64,000 nucleotides of DNA from Leucaena leucocephala (Eukaryota; Streptophyta; Magnoliopsida; Fabales; Fabaceae), in assembly GCA_037074615.1 (NCBI GenBank), contig CM073527.1:27590848-27654847 (forward strand), read 5' to 3'. The notes under the pieces are model-generated. The model saw only the letters and a program-made list of their open reading frames with translations, did not search any database and was not told the origin of the DNA. Positions within the stretch are counted from its first letter, which is position 1. Each line of letters begins with the position of its first letter. Shown in pieces: positions 1 through 9,803 of this stretch. A program made the position numbers and the translations under genes.

Positions 1-23
1 ACGATCTTATTCTTTTTCCAGTT

Positions 24-32
24 TATAAATAG
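24..32 (+). promoter_or_regulatory. TATA box of the first glutaredoxin gene
   Basis: TATAAATAG lies 98 bp upstream of the glutaredoxin ATG at 122. The second glutaredoxin gene has the identical motif at a similar distance, which supports it as the core promoter. Only about 20 bp of upstream DNA is inside the window, so other control sites are not visible. Confidence 0.75.
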
Positions 33-121
33 GCCTTTAATGAACCCTAGTTTACACACAGTCAACCTTGATCGAAATCAATTATTACTACACGTTAATA
101 TATATAAATTCCTTTGGATTC

Positions 122-442
122 ATGGAAGTGATCACGAACATGGTGGGTGAGAGACCAGTGGTGATATTCAGCAAGAGCAGCTGTTGCTTGAGCCACTCCA
201 TCAAGCAACTGATAAGTGGCTTTGGGGCAAACCCGACAGTGTACGAGGTTGATGAAATGGCTAACGGTCAGCAGATTGAGAGGGCATTGATTCAAATGGG
301 ATGCCAACCGAGTGTTCCGGCTGTTTTCATAGGTCAACAATTCATTGGTGGGGCTAATCAGATCATGAGCCTCCATCTCCGCAATGAGCTTGTCCCTCTC
401 CTCATGAATGCTAAAGCTATTTGGATTTGGAAAAGAAAGTAA
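122..442 (+). CDS. CC-type (ROXY-class) glutaredoxin, intronless
   Basis: This 106-aa protein is a plant-specific class III glutaredoxin. Family members act in the cytosol and nucleus, often as partners of TGA bZIP factors in stress, nitrate or developmental signalling. The redox motif CCLS is at about residues 21-24, the TVP-like segment appears as SVPAVFIG, and the GSH-binding GG of FIGGANQ follows. The ATG at 122 is preferred because the open frame upstream begins with a TTG and the family starts with a short MExV-type leader. The frame is intact and intronless as usual for this class. The C terminus reads KAIWIWKRK: most relatives end at AIWV or AIWL, so four or so basic and aromatic residues are added. 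It is paired with a second copy at 5296-5610. It resembles my recollection of Arabidopsis At3g62930, but the exact ROXY number cannot be assigned. Confidence 0.95.
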   Translation: MEVITNMVGERPVVIFSKSSCCLSHSIKQLISGFGANPTVYEVDEMANGQQIERALIQMGCQPSVPAVFIGQQFIGGANQIMSLHLRNELVPLLMNAKAIWIWKRK

Positions 443-958
443 TCGATCGAAAACGTTCTTTCCAGTTCAAATAAGAGGCTTAATTTTCTGTGTCCCGTAT
501 CAGTAATATATGATATACAGTTGAAGGGTATCATATATATATACCTGAGCATGAACGAGTTTCTTTCTGGTCGTACGTCGTATTCAAATGAAAATCTTGG
601 TGGTTTAATCTCTTCTAAAAAAATAATGCATGCCTGAATTTCTGACAGTGTAAGATATTATTATTCAATTGCATCGTCTTGTTTTCTTGTTTTATTCTGT
701 GTTCTTCATCTCTAACATTATCATGAGCATCGATCGATCGGCTCATCAAGGACAGTGGTTTTGCATGAACAAAGAAAATGCATGAAATGGGTAATGGTTA
801 CATGTGGGACGCTCATAACCCAGAAACGAAATCCTGCAGCAAGCTCACCTGATAACTTTAAACTGATATAGTTCATGTCGCAGGAGACGAGGTGCTGAAG
901 CAGAACTGCTGATAACAACAAAAGATACGAGCATGAGTGAAAAAGAGGGGGGATAATA
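443..958. other. 3' flank of glutaredoxin gene 1
   Basis: AT-rich non-coding DNA between the first glutaredoxin stop and the copia element. It should hold the 3' UTR and polyadenylation region. Short reading frames here have no recognisable similarity and are not called. Confidence 0.6.
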
Positions 959-1223
959 TTTTTAAGGAAAAGCTTTCTTGGCTAATAATATATATTAATT
1001 CAAAAGGCATGTCCCAATAACAAAACGATATTTGATCAAAAGAGGATTTTTTTTCTGAATGAAAATGCGTAATATTAATAAAAAAAACGATTACATGTAG
1101 TAGTAGTTTCTCAGGATTTCTCTTCCTTCATAGAAGGTGGGAATATAAAAAGGATTTTTAGAATTTGTCTCAACTGACTTTAAGATTTTTTGTGAGGAAA
1201 ATGGAATTTGCAGGCCAGAACAA
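959..1223 (+). repeat. Probable 5' LTR remnant (3' part)
   Basis: Positions 959-1162 align in direct orientation with 3436-3636, sharing the blocks CTAATAATATATATTAATTC, AGTAGTAGTTTCTCAGGATT and ATATAAAAAGGATTTTTAG with scattered changes and short indels. The PBS-like site at 1226 follows directly, as expected after a 5' LTR. The first approximately 215 bp of the LTR, seen at 3222-3435, are absent here. An alternative is a local duplication unrelated to the LTR. Confidence 0.65.
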
Positions 1224-3221
1224 AATGGTATTAGGCTGAAAGAAAGAATTGTACTGTAATAAAGATGACCACAAGCATGATGTAAGAGAAATATTTTCTT
1301 ATTTATTTTTGGCATAAACTATTGCAATAGTGGTATACCCTCTAAATTTATTTCCCACAAAAGTTGTACGTAATAAAACACCAAATGAGACTTTAAAATT
1401 TTTTCTTGTATAGCTTATGCTTTGATAAAGATTCATTCTCACAAGTTTAATGAGAAATCTAAAAAATATATTTTTATTGGCTATTGTTTTAATGAAGGTG
1501 TAAAGTGAGATTTGAGTGATAAACAAGTGTCACAAGAGATCTCTATAGAGGTTCTATGAGAAGAATGACAAGAGCCACTACTTACAGTAAAATCAATCTA
1601 TTGAAAACTCTTTATTAGCTCCTTAAGAGTTTGATGCTAAACATTGAGAAGATCAACAAGAGTCAAAAGGTCAAATCCTAAATATACTTCTGACATATTC
1701 CTGTTAATTTGCTCTTACTATTTAGATTTATTATATTATGAAGAGATAGCTGAAAATAAAGAAGGATAGAAAACAATGATAGAAGAGTTAAATTTTATTA
1801 AAAAAATGAAACATGGGAGATGATGGATTTATCAAAAGGCAAAAATGCAATTGGTTTGAAATGTATATTTAAGACAAAGTTTTACTGCAGATGGATGCTT
1901 ATAAAAGCAAAAAATTCATCTTGTAGCAAAAGGCTAGACACATCAATATGATGTTAATTTTAAAAAAAAAATCTCTTGCAACTCAATTTGAAATTGTGAG
2001 ATTTGTTTTAACCTTTGTTGCACAGTTGCAATTGATGATCTATCAATTTGATATCAAGTTAGCATTCTTTAAGGGTGACTTACCAGAAGAAGTCTATGTA
2101 GTACAAACAAATGGTTTCATAAAAGAAGGTAATGAGACAAAGGTGTACAAGTTGATATCAATTTGATATGTCGGTTTGAAACAAATTCCCTGAGCTTGGT
2201 ATAATAAGACTAATGGATATTTTTAGAAAATGTGGTATTTTAAAAGTGAAAATGAGCCCACCTTGTTTATAAATAAGGAAGGTAATGATTTCATCATTAT
2301 TTGTTTTTATGTTGATGATATCATTTATAGTAGCTCCTCTATTGCGCTTGTTGATGAATTTAAATATCAAATAATGAATGAGTTTGAAATGTTAGATATG
2401 GGTTTATTGCACTAGTTTCTTGGGCTTGAAGTTCCTCAAGCTAAAGATAGAATATTTTTATCACAAACGAAATACATTAAGGACCTTCTCAACAAATTTG
2501 GCATGCTTAATTGTAAAGCTGTAGCTACCCGTATGAATAAATAAAAAATTGCAACAAGAAGATGGAGGAGAGCAATGAAGATTTAGAAGCTTGGTTAGAG
2601 GGTTAATTTATCTTACTCATACTATACCTGATATTGCATTTTCTATTAACGTTGTTTTTAGGTTTATGCTACAACCTTCAACATTTCATTATAGAGCTAG
2701 AACTTTGGAGTATGGCATTTGATACTCTAAAGTTTTTAATTTTAGGTTGTGTGGGTATATAGATAGTAATTTTGGGGAAGCTCATTGAAAGATATAATAA
2801 GTATTTCAGCAAATATTTTCACTCTAAGTTCAGGAGTGATCATTTAGAGCTCAAAAACAAAAAAAGCTATTGTAGTATTATCAATCTCAAAAGCAGAGTT
2901 TTATGTAGCAACTTCGGCCACTTGTCAAGCTATTTGGCTAAAAAGAGTGTTAGTAGATTTTCGACAAGAACAAAAGGGAACAACAAGGTATTTTGTGATA
3001 GAACTATCTCTATGACAAAAAATCTAACATTTTACTGCAAAACCAAGTATATTGATATTTGTCATCATTTCATTTGTGATTTGGTAGCAAAGAAGGGGAT
3101 AGTATTGGAATATTGTAGCACATGAGAGTAGTTAGCTAATGTTTTGATGAAACCTTTATCAAATGAGAAGTTTTGTTTTTTCAGGTGATTACTTGGAGTG
3201 TGCATCTTTGAAATAGGAGAG

Positions 3222-3636
3222 TGTTGATTAATACTTTAATTAACTAATTATTATTTTATTAGTTTAAATTGATCAAATTTGTTATCACATATAATTTGAT
3301 TATCTCTCCCACTTTTTCATTTTTATTTATTTATTTATTTATTATTATTTAATATTTTTTACTATTTTTATTAATTATAAGTCATTGTATGCCTATATAT
3401 GAGGTTTATATTTTATTCAATAAACGTAAGTTAGGATTTTTTAAGAAAAAACTTTCTTTGCTAATAATATATTAATTCAAAAGGCAAGTCCCAATAACAA
3501 AACAATATTCGATCAAAAATAGATTTTTTTCTTAATGAAAATGCCTAATATTAATCAAAAAACGATTACATGCAGTAGTAGTTTCTCAGGATTTCTCTTC
3601 GTTCATAAAAGGTGGGGATATAAAAAGGATTTTTAG
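3222..3636 (+). repeat. Probable 3' LTR (3' end truncated)
   Basis: It begins TGTTGATTAAT just after a purine tract. It contains a CTATATATGAGG TATA-like stretch near 3394 and an AATAAA-like signal near 3419, which fits U3-R order. Its second half (3436-3636) repeats 959-1162. The last approximately 60 bp present in the 5' copy (1163-1223) are missing, and no terminal CA is visible. Confidence 0.65.
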
Positions 3637-5208
3637 ATATGCTGAACCCCCATTCCCCCACCACCCAAAGAGAAAAGCGTGGAACCTTCAACGTGCACTC
3701 ACTATAAAGTTAATGGCATTGGTAAAGAAATAGGCATCTATATTAGTTGTTTCCATATAATATACCGATAGAATATTTCTCTCAAAATACTTTTCCATTT
3801 AAATTTTATATCCTCTTGTTGCCCTGGAAAATCTTACAGTAGTATGTAGCAGTAATATTATTTCACAAAAATAATGATAATAAAAAGATGTAGTTAATTC
3901 CGAGTCGGCAGATAAATGCTTCAACAGTAGTTGAAATGAAAACGTTGTAAGGACAAGATGATCGTACTCAAGTGACCCTTTGCTTTATGTTTGAGCCGTT
4001 TGTGCGAATAGATAAAACGTTCCTTTGAGACTAATGAAGGGGGTGCTTTTGCAAGCAGCAGGCACGTGGAAAATTCTGTCGCTAGAAACATAGAAGATCA
4101 GATATGGAATGATGAAGTGATTTTTTAATGTTATCAAATGTCCTGAAAAAGATAAAAAAGCAAGATCTCATTGGACGCAAAAATCAAAGCCACCCCTTAA
4201 TCGATTAGAGATATATAATACTGAACCCTCGGATTTTTTTTTTTTAACTCCTGTGATCAAACAGTGAAGGAATTTCTTCTTTTCAGTTTTCTTTATTTCC
4301 ATGTGTTTCACTAACTAAAATCAGTGACAGCATTCGCTTACATGGTGCAGGTGACCTCCAGAACTACATATTAATCAAAAGACATGTATGTAAGATATTT
4401 TATATACCTAATTAATATAGATTCATTGATACAACACATATTATGAATATATGGTAATGCTAAGCTGCCAATCGATTCCTAAAAAGTTAAGGAACGCCTA
4501 GAATATGGTGTAGAAGCCTGACTAGCTAGCTTATTATAATGTGTAAGAACATCTTCTGGGCGTCTTCTCCAATCCCCAGCAGCGTGGTACAATGTAGAAT
4601 GGGAAATTCGGTGGGTACTTGAGGTCTAGGTAGCTTTTCCTGTACGGTCAATAGATATATGTGGATTTTCATGCTATTAAGGGCCAGATTAACCAGAAAG
4701 TCAAATTCTCCGTGTTGCCTTTAAATAAGCATCTTTTCTTTTCTCTTTCTCATCACTCAGCTTTCAGTATTATGGATTTGAAATCAATGCGAATCTTGAC
4801 AAGACATAAAAAGCAGCTACTTGTCGCCGAACGATAAGCCCATGCCCATCTTCTCTCTCTAAACTGACCCAGATCATAGATGCTCCCAAAAACACAGTAT
4901 AGTTGAGGCAGAGTTACGTTCCATGATGAGAAAATAGAGTGAACATTGCCAAGTAATGTGATAGTATTCATATGATGGATGGCCTGAATGCAAATAGTAA
5001 AGGGGAAACCCTAACTTGGTCAATACCAAGGGCCGGATACATTAGTCAATGCATGTTCTGCTCATGAGCTATACTCCTAATGAAAGGGCAATTTTGGAAG
5101 CCAAAGATGACAGAACTTTTACAAGGTTTATTCTCTCCGAGAGATGTTATTCTACGTGGGGAAGCTCTGCTCAATCTCATATATGCCAAAATAAACCGAG
5201 GCAACTAG
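3637..5208. other. Intergenic region upstream of glutaredoxin gene 2
   Basis: About 1.6 kb of non-coding DNA between the copia remnant and the promoter of the second glutaredoxin gene. A 72-codon frame on the minus strand at 4753-4971 has no recognisable similarity. No RNA gene or repeat was identified. The 3' part should hold the upstream regulatory region of the 5296 gene. Confidence 0.55.
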
Positions 5209-5217
5209 TATAAATAG
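5209..5217 (+). promoter_or_regulatory. TATA box of the second glutaredoxin gene
   Basis: TATAAATAG lies 87 bp upstream of the ATG at 5296. It matches the motif of the first copy in sequence and spacing, so the core promoter appears conserved between the duplicates. Confidence 0.8.
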
Positions 5218-5295
5218 ACCTGCTCTGAAGCCAAAGTTACACAGAGCAGATTAAGCAAAAGAGCCTGAGGATTATTAGCGTTGTTATATAATAAT

Positions 5296-5610
5296 ATGGA
5301 GATAGTGGGGAGGTTGATTGCAGACAAGCCGGTGGTGATATTCAGCAAGAGCAGTTGCTGCATGAGCCACACGGTGAAGGCTCTGATATGCAACTTTGGA
5401 GCGAACCCAACAGTGATAGAGCTTGACAAATTGCCAAGTGGGCAGCAGGAGCAGGTGGAGGCGGCGCTCCTCCAGTTGGGTTGCAGCCCGAGCGTGCTGG
5501 CCGTCTTCATAGGCCAACAATTCATTGGTGGCGCCGCCCAAGTTATCAGTCTCAACGTTCAAAACAAGCTTAACCAGCTGCTTTTAAAGGCTCGAGCCAT
5601 TTTTGTCTAA
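5296..5610 (+). CDS. CC-type (ROXY-class) glutaredoxin, second tandem copy
   Basis: A 104-aa intact, intronless CC-type glutaredoxin, clearly paralogous to the gene at 122-442. Both share PVVIFSKSSCC, GFGANPTV-like and AVFIGQQFIGGA blocks. The active site is CCMS (about residues 21-24). The usual SVPAVFIG segment reads SVLAVFIG, replacing the proline that is normally the cis-proline of the TVP motif of glutaredoxins. The protein ends ARAIFV, with phenylalanine in place of the usual tryptophan of AIWV/AIWL. The start at 5296 (MEIVGRL) is preferred over an in-frame upstream codon at 5281 because it matches the family N terminus. It is close to my recollection of At3g62930. Confidence 0.95.
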   Translation: MEIVGRLIADKPVVIFSKSSCCMSHTVKALICNFGANPTVIELDKLPSGQQEQVEAALLQLGCSPSVLAVFIGQQFIGGAAQVISLNVQNKLNQLLLKARAIFV

Positions 5611-7738
5611 CTCTCTCTCTTTTATATGCCTCTCACTCAGCTCACTTTTCTCATCCCCCTTTTTCAGTGTCCCTTCCTCTTGTGTTTTTTTGTATCGTCA
5701 ACGTCTCTCTTGAGAAACTTCGGTATACCATATATATGTCTGCTATATATAATGCGAGCCTGAGGTTTACTTCTGACTTCATATCTATGATGGGGGGGTC
5801 CTGCTATTCTGCGTACTAACCGTTTGTTTAAAGCATTATTAAGTTATTAGAGGAGCCCGTCTCTTTAAAGTTGGTAAAATATAAGGGAATGCAGTCGTTA
5901 AAATAATGCAATCTCAAATTAACCACCGCAACTAGTAATTCAACTGCTCATATATATGTACTTGACCACATGAAATTTCTAAACAATTTTATCTTCCTAT
6001 TTTTAATATACAATATATTTAACTAAATTGATTAAATTAAAAAAAATAATTAAATTATTTAATATAATATTTTTTTACTAAAACACCCTAATTATCTTAT
6101 TTAATATAATCTTTATCTCTTGATTATTGTTAAGATGTATTAATAAGAATAATTTAAAAAAATTAATAAATATAAAAAATAAATCTTATATTATTATATT
6201 TATAATTAAAATTAACTCTATAGATCTTATATTAATGACTTAGGAGCATTTCATTAGCATTAATTTGTCCCGGGTTACTTCGGAATTAGACGTCATTTAC
6301 GCTAGCTTGAGTTAAAATGGCGATTCTAGAAGAGGCAGACATGGTATGCGGCCGCATGCGCATATATGCAATCCAATGATCCATACAAGGTTCCTCTACA
6401 AAATAAATACTGCTGCGCGAGGCATTGGTAGCGAAATCGTCCGAGGTTCCTCAAAATCGGTTCCTTTTTTTTGGGCGATTTCAATTGAGCTCGCCTTATT
6501 GAACCCAGCTGACTATACGCGTGTTTTTGAAACCACGTCCTCTCTCTCTGTTTTCTTTTAATAGTTGAACACCGAAGCTCCTAAAAGCTTTTGGATAGGG
6601 GAAAAGTCGATTTGAGGATTTCAAGCACTCTACAATTTTGTATCCAACAACAAAACATATGAAAATAGACAACTCAGGTTACATGACCATATACAAGTGT
6701 GCTCCGCAAAGCTCGTCCGATTTTCTGAAATATGGAGAATTCGATTCTGCATGTAATACCTACCCACGTGGTCCGCCAAAAAGGTTAAAAACCAGCTTCA
6801 GGAATTAAACGCGAGCATCCTCTATAATCCACGCACGAAGCGATTTCTCAAAATGAAATGCCCCTTATTAGTTCATATATTTTACCTTTCATTCCTTATC
6901 GTCTTTCTTTAAAAAATAGCAATACAAATATGCTACTCTAGGATATTATACAAGACAAGAGACATCGTAAATGACAAAAAAATGGTCATAAGGAGAAGTT
7001 GTGGGGGAATCGTTAGGAAATCCCCACTTAGGTGATGCCAAGAACTGACCCCGCACCTTCCTGTCTTATCATAGTTCTCCAGACGCATATGCCAACGAAC
7101 AGTCATTGATACCAATAATGCAATGGAGGGTAAGTGTTTTTTAAGCTTTAGTTGGAGTGTCAATTATTGAAACTAAGAAGATAATTATTCTTATGCTTCA
7201 AGCGTAACTTCATATTCATCTGCAAAATATTTTACAAGAATATCCCGTTTAAAATCAAACACTGCTCCAATATCAATTCGCTCATAAGAAATTACACAAT
7301 TGGAAAGCAATGCAGACATGAATCAAATGTTCATCTGTGCTGGTATAATCATAGTTGAATTAGTAAAACCAGAATCCTCAGGATTTATCCATTGTCTACA
7401 ACTACAGATCAGAGAGAGTGATTTCTCTAGTCAGTTATGTGTTTCTCAGCAATAGGCAGGTGAATATACGTCCAAGACTGGACAATAACATATAATGGAA
7501 GTGTTTCAGCTCGCTCTAAAAGAAAAGATAGAAGGAGGCTGGAGATGCAGGAGACTACCAGATCACGTATATCAACGAACAAAACCAACGCACATAGTCC
7601 CCTGGTAATATTAGATTTATCATCAACTAATCATTTGCACAATCCATTAAAACAATTTAGGGGAAGAAAAGGAAAGAAACAGAACCAGAAATAAAATAGA
7701 GAATTTGAAGACAATACACCGATGGAACCAGGATTTCT
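5611..7738. other. Intergenic region with AT-rich repeat
   Basis: Non-coding DNA. It holds the 3' flank of the second glutaredoxin gene (pyrimidine-rich, 5620-5700) and an AT-rich dispersed repeat near 5985-6245. After 6250 the base composition becomes more mixed. A 71-codon frame at 6346-6561 and a minus-strand frame at 6933-7163 have no recognisable similarity. The right end should include the 3' UTR of the minus-strand gene ending at 7739. Confidence 0.5.
5985..6245. repeat. AT-rich dispersed repeat, copy 1
   Basis: This stretch shares a recognisable order of words with 50845-51075, including TATATTTAACTAA-type starts and the block AATTTAAAAAAATTAATAAATATAAAAAAT. Divergence is considerable. 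Length and composition fit a MITE or other small non-autonomous element; no terminal inverted repeats were resolved. Confidence 0.5.
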
Positions 7739-7931
7739 TCATATCTGAGTACAGTCTTTCAGACCAATGTTTCTTTCCTCTAGGCTAGCATTTCTTTTCC
7801 AATTTGCTACAGCTCTATGGACTGTAGCTTTAGCCTCACTAATCTCCTTAGCCGAAAACTTATGTTCTATGATTCCCAATGGTCCAGGCTGCAGCACGTT
7901 AATCACAGTCTCCATCTCTTGCTCAAATTGT
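7739..7931 (-). CDS. Probable last exon of a small conserved plant protein of unknown function
   Basis: Reading the minus strand, a good acceptor (TTCTATTTCTCACAG) ends at 7932, and the frame then runs 63 codons to a stop at 7739. The peptide starts QFEQEMETVINVLQPGPLGI and continues with an acidic and basic helix-like segment (EISEAKATVHRAVANWKRNA) and ends KDCTQI. It reads like real coding sequence: balanced composition and no low complexity. I do not recognise a domain. The exon begins in phase 2, so an upstream exon must donate two bases. Possible 5' exons lie around 8700-8990 on the minus strand, but no donor there joined in frame with confidence. Its place between an RF1 gene and glutaredoxins matches, from memory, the unknown gene At3g62920. 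Confidence 0.5.
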
Positions 7932-9286
7932 CTGTGAGAAATAGAAGGAAATATTGCATAAGGAATGTCAAGAACTGAAAATCTCATAAGATACATCTAA
8001 TATTATAATCGTTATTTTCACATAAAGTGCAATTTACCAAAAGTTTATAAAGTTGTTGGCCTTGATTTCAATCGGGCCACCATATGAAATCAGAAGATAG
8101 AAAATGTACAATAAACTATGACGAGGCTCTTAAGGTTCTTGTTGACTGCATTACATGGCCAAGAGGCCGAATTGCTTATAAAAAAGTAATTCTCCTAATT
8201 CCGTAAAATGTAGTATTATATTGACTCCTCAATTACAGAAATTAACCAATGATCAACAGAAAGAACTTTTGTATATTATAAATGCAATGAAATAGGCAGT
8301 GACGATATTCGAAGAGTAACTCCAGTGGATGAGTTGGGGTAATTCAACTTGGACACCTTACGTTCAAATCTCATCCATAGCAGGAGAAGTTGGGTAAGAA
8401 TAGAATTCGTTCCATCGATGCTCAATAGGAATTCTCAGTGCCAGTCGGTCCTTTTCCTCTAGCTTGTTGAACCACGTTATCCATCATAATTCAGATAGCA
8501 GTTAGAGAGACGAGTAGGAGACAGTCCTAACTAGAGTGGGTACTTGCTATGTCGAACAAGTCACAACACCGAATTCGTTAATTTATACGCACAAATGAAT
8601 GAATTTACAAGGTAAGGAACTAAGGATTATGTCAATAATGGCCTCAACAGCCAAAAATATCAAAATGCCAGCAGCCACCGATTAACAAAGGAAATCCACA
8701 AGCCAAATAGCCATCTTTCAGATATTTGGGGTGCGTTTTCTAAATATCCAGAAAGACGAAGAAGGGAGAAATCAAAATTGAAAGAACCCGAAAGATGATG
8801 GCGAACAAAAATCCTGAGGTTGGCACCTGATTAGCCCTGAAAAGGGCAAGGAACATCGAAACCCTGGTAAGGATATCCGCATTCCCGTACCTGTTCACGC
8901 AAACAGTGCAAAAGTTAAGCTAGATGAATTGTGCCCAAGTCAGGCGGACTGGCGGAGGAGCCAACATCAAAGCTTTACGCCCAGATTTATTACCAGAAAA
9001 AGAAAGCAGGTTCAAGGTAAGGGTCATAGGATCGGTTGACTAATACGACGTCGTTTGGCTTGGGCAAAATTTAAGAAAAAAAATAAAGAAAAAGAGTTAT
9101 ATAATACTAATATTTTGACATTATTTCTTATATATTTTATATTTTATATTTTCTGTATCTTAATTTTATTTTTAATAAAATTTTATTCATAATTTTTTAA
9201 TTTAATATAATTTTATCTATAATTTTTTTATTTAGTATAATTTATGTTATATAACTCTGAGGAAAAAAATTGTAAAAATATAAATA
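7932..9286. other. Probable intron(s) and 5' region of the minus-strand gene, with SINE-like insert
   Basis: No complete exon could be defined. A minus-strand ATG at about 8859 opens a 38-codon frame, and an AACAG|GTACGG donor-like site lies near 8890, so the missing 5' exon of the 7739-7931 gene may be here. The SINE-like element at 8318-8560 is inside this interval. Positions 9060-9280 are very AT-rich. Confidence 0.4.
8318..8560 (+). mobile_element. tRNA-derived SINE-like element
   Basis: Pol III-type internal promoter elements are visible: TGGATGAGTTGG (8326-8337) resembles an A box and CGTTCAAATCTC (8361-8372) resembles a B box. The spacing of about 35 bp is like that in tRNA genes and tRNA-derived SINEs. 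The cloverleaf itself is lost and no anticodon arm folds. The right boundary is approximate; no A-tail or target-site duplication was found. Confidence 0.4.
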
Positions 9287-9358
9287 CGACTCCACTGGGC
9301 ATCAACCCTGAATCTCTTGCTCCATAGACCAGCGCCTTATCCATTGGGCCATGGAATC
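9287..9358 (-). pseudogene. Decayed tRNA-Arg (ancestral anticodon ACG)
   Basis: The minus strand closely matches nuclear plant tRNA-Arg(ACG). The acceptor stem still pairs over seven positions (GATTCCA with TGGAGTC, one G-T). The D arm GGCCCAATGGATAAGGC is intact and the anticodon stem begins CTGGT. The loop CTATGGA now carries ATG instead of ACG. The anticodon stem has a mismatch (CTGGT against GCAAG), and the T loop has lost a base: TTCGATC is reduced to TTGATGC-like sequence, so the invariant TTC is broken. There is no intron and length is 72 nt. These lesions argue against function. A run of T after the 3' end is not evident. Confidence 0.8.
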
Positions 9359-9803
9359 AATTTATGATAGGATTGGGCTAGTTTCTAATATTTTGATAAT
9401 CCAAAGTTGGACATTATTATCTTTTTTCTTTTTTTGGGGCCATAAACACGCTACTAATAGTTTGTAATATATAATGTTAGATACTCGCATTAAGTAACTA
9501 TAAGTGAATTTTTTAGATATTAAGTAATTATTAATAAAATTAGTACATATTAGTTATGAACTATGAGGCGGTGTAATTACGCTATAAATTTCTCTTGTAA
9601 ACCGACTTCAATTTATTAGTTATGACCCCAGCTGGCTCCAGTTAATCTGACCGTATGCAAACTAAGGATAAAGATACTATGAGTTAACTAGATTGACGCA
9701 ACCTAATCGCGAAACACAACTTTTATCGCATCCAAACACCTTCCTGCCACTTTATCTCATCGCATTGCTTTCTTGGCGCCCTTCCTCTACCCGAGCTCCG
9801 AGC
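9359..9803. other. Upstream region of the release factor gene
   Basis: Non-coding. It should contain the promoter and 5' UTR of the RF1 gene. A frame open from 9693 is only open because no stop occurs; it starts with TTG, and the first ATG in that frame is 9804. No clear TATA box was seen, which is common for plant housekeeping genes. Confidence 0.5.

Larger units (their letters stand above)
959..3636 (+). mobile_element. Decayed, internally deleted Ty1/copia LTR retrotransposon
   Basis: Fragments of a copia polyprotein run in the correct order on the plus strand. The start of the reverse transcriptase is near 1780-1960 (a relative of KNxTWE...GxKxIGxKW, with stops). The core is at 1948-2166 (YQFDIKLAFFKGDLPEEVYV), and the catalytic YVDD box is encoded at about 2309-2320. 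RNase H and the copia C terminus (EYCST...MKPLS) lie near 2770-3160. A probable primer-binding site for tRNA-iMet, TGGTATTAGGCT, is at 1226-1237, two changes or so from the canonical start TGGTATCAG. A purine tract near 3211-3221 precedes TGTTGATTAAT at 3222, a typical LTR start. Gag, protease and integrase are missing: only about 550 bp separates the PBS from RT. Many stops and frameshifts show it is dead. It sits between the two glutaredoxin copies. Confidence 0.9.

Noticed and set aside
4753..4971. 72-codon minus-strand ORF upstream of the second glutaredoxin gene
   Set aside because: No domain, no conserved feel, and no supporting splice sites.
6346..6561. 71-codon plus-strand ORF
   Set aside because: No recognisable similarity, no splice or promoter context, and composition like the surrounding non-coding DNA.
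9287..9358. A functional tRNA-His or tRNA-Arg gene
   Set aside because: The anticodon stem is mismatched and the conserved T-loop TTC is lost, so it was called a pseudogene.
9693..9803. N-terminal extension of the RF1 protein from 9693
   Set aside because: That frame opens with TTG, not ATG; the first ATG is 9804 and gives a family-typical length.
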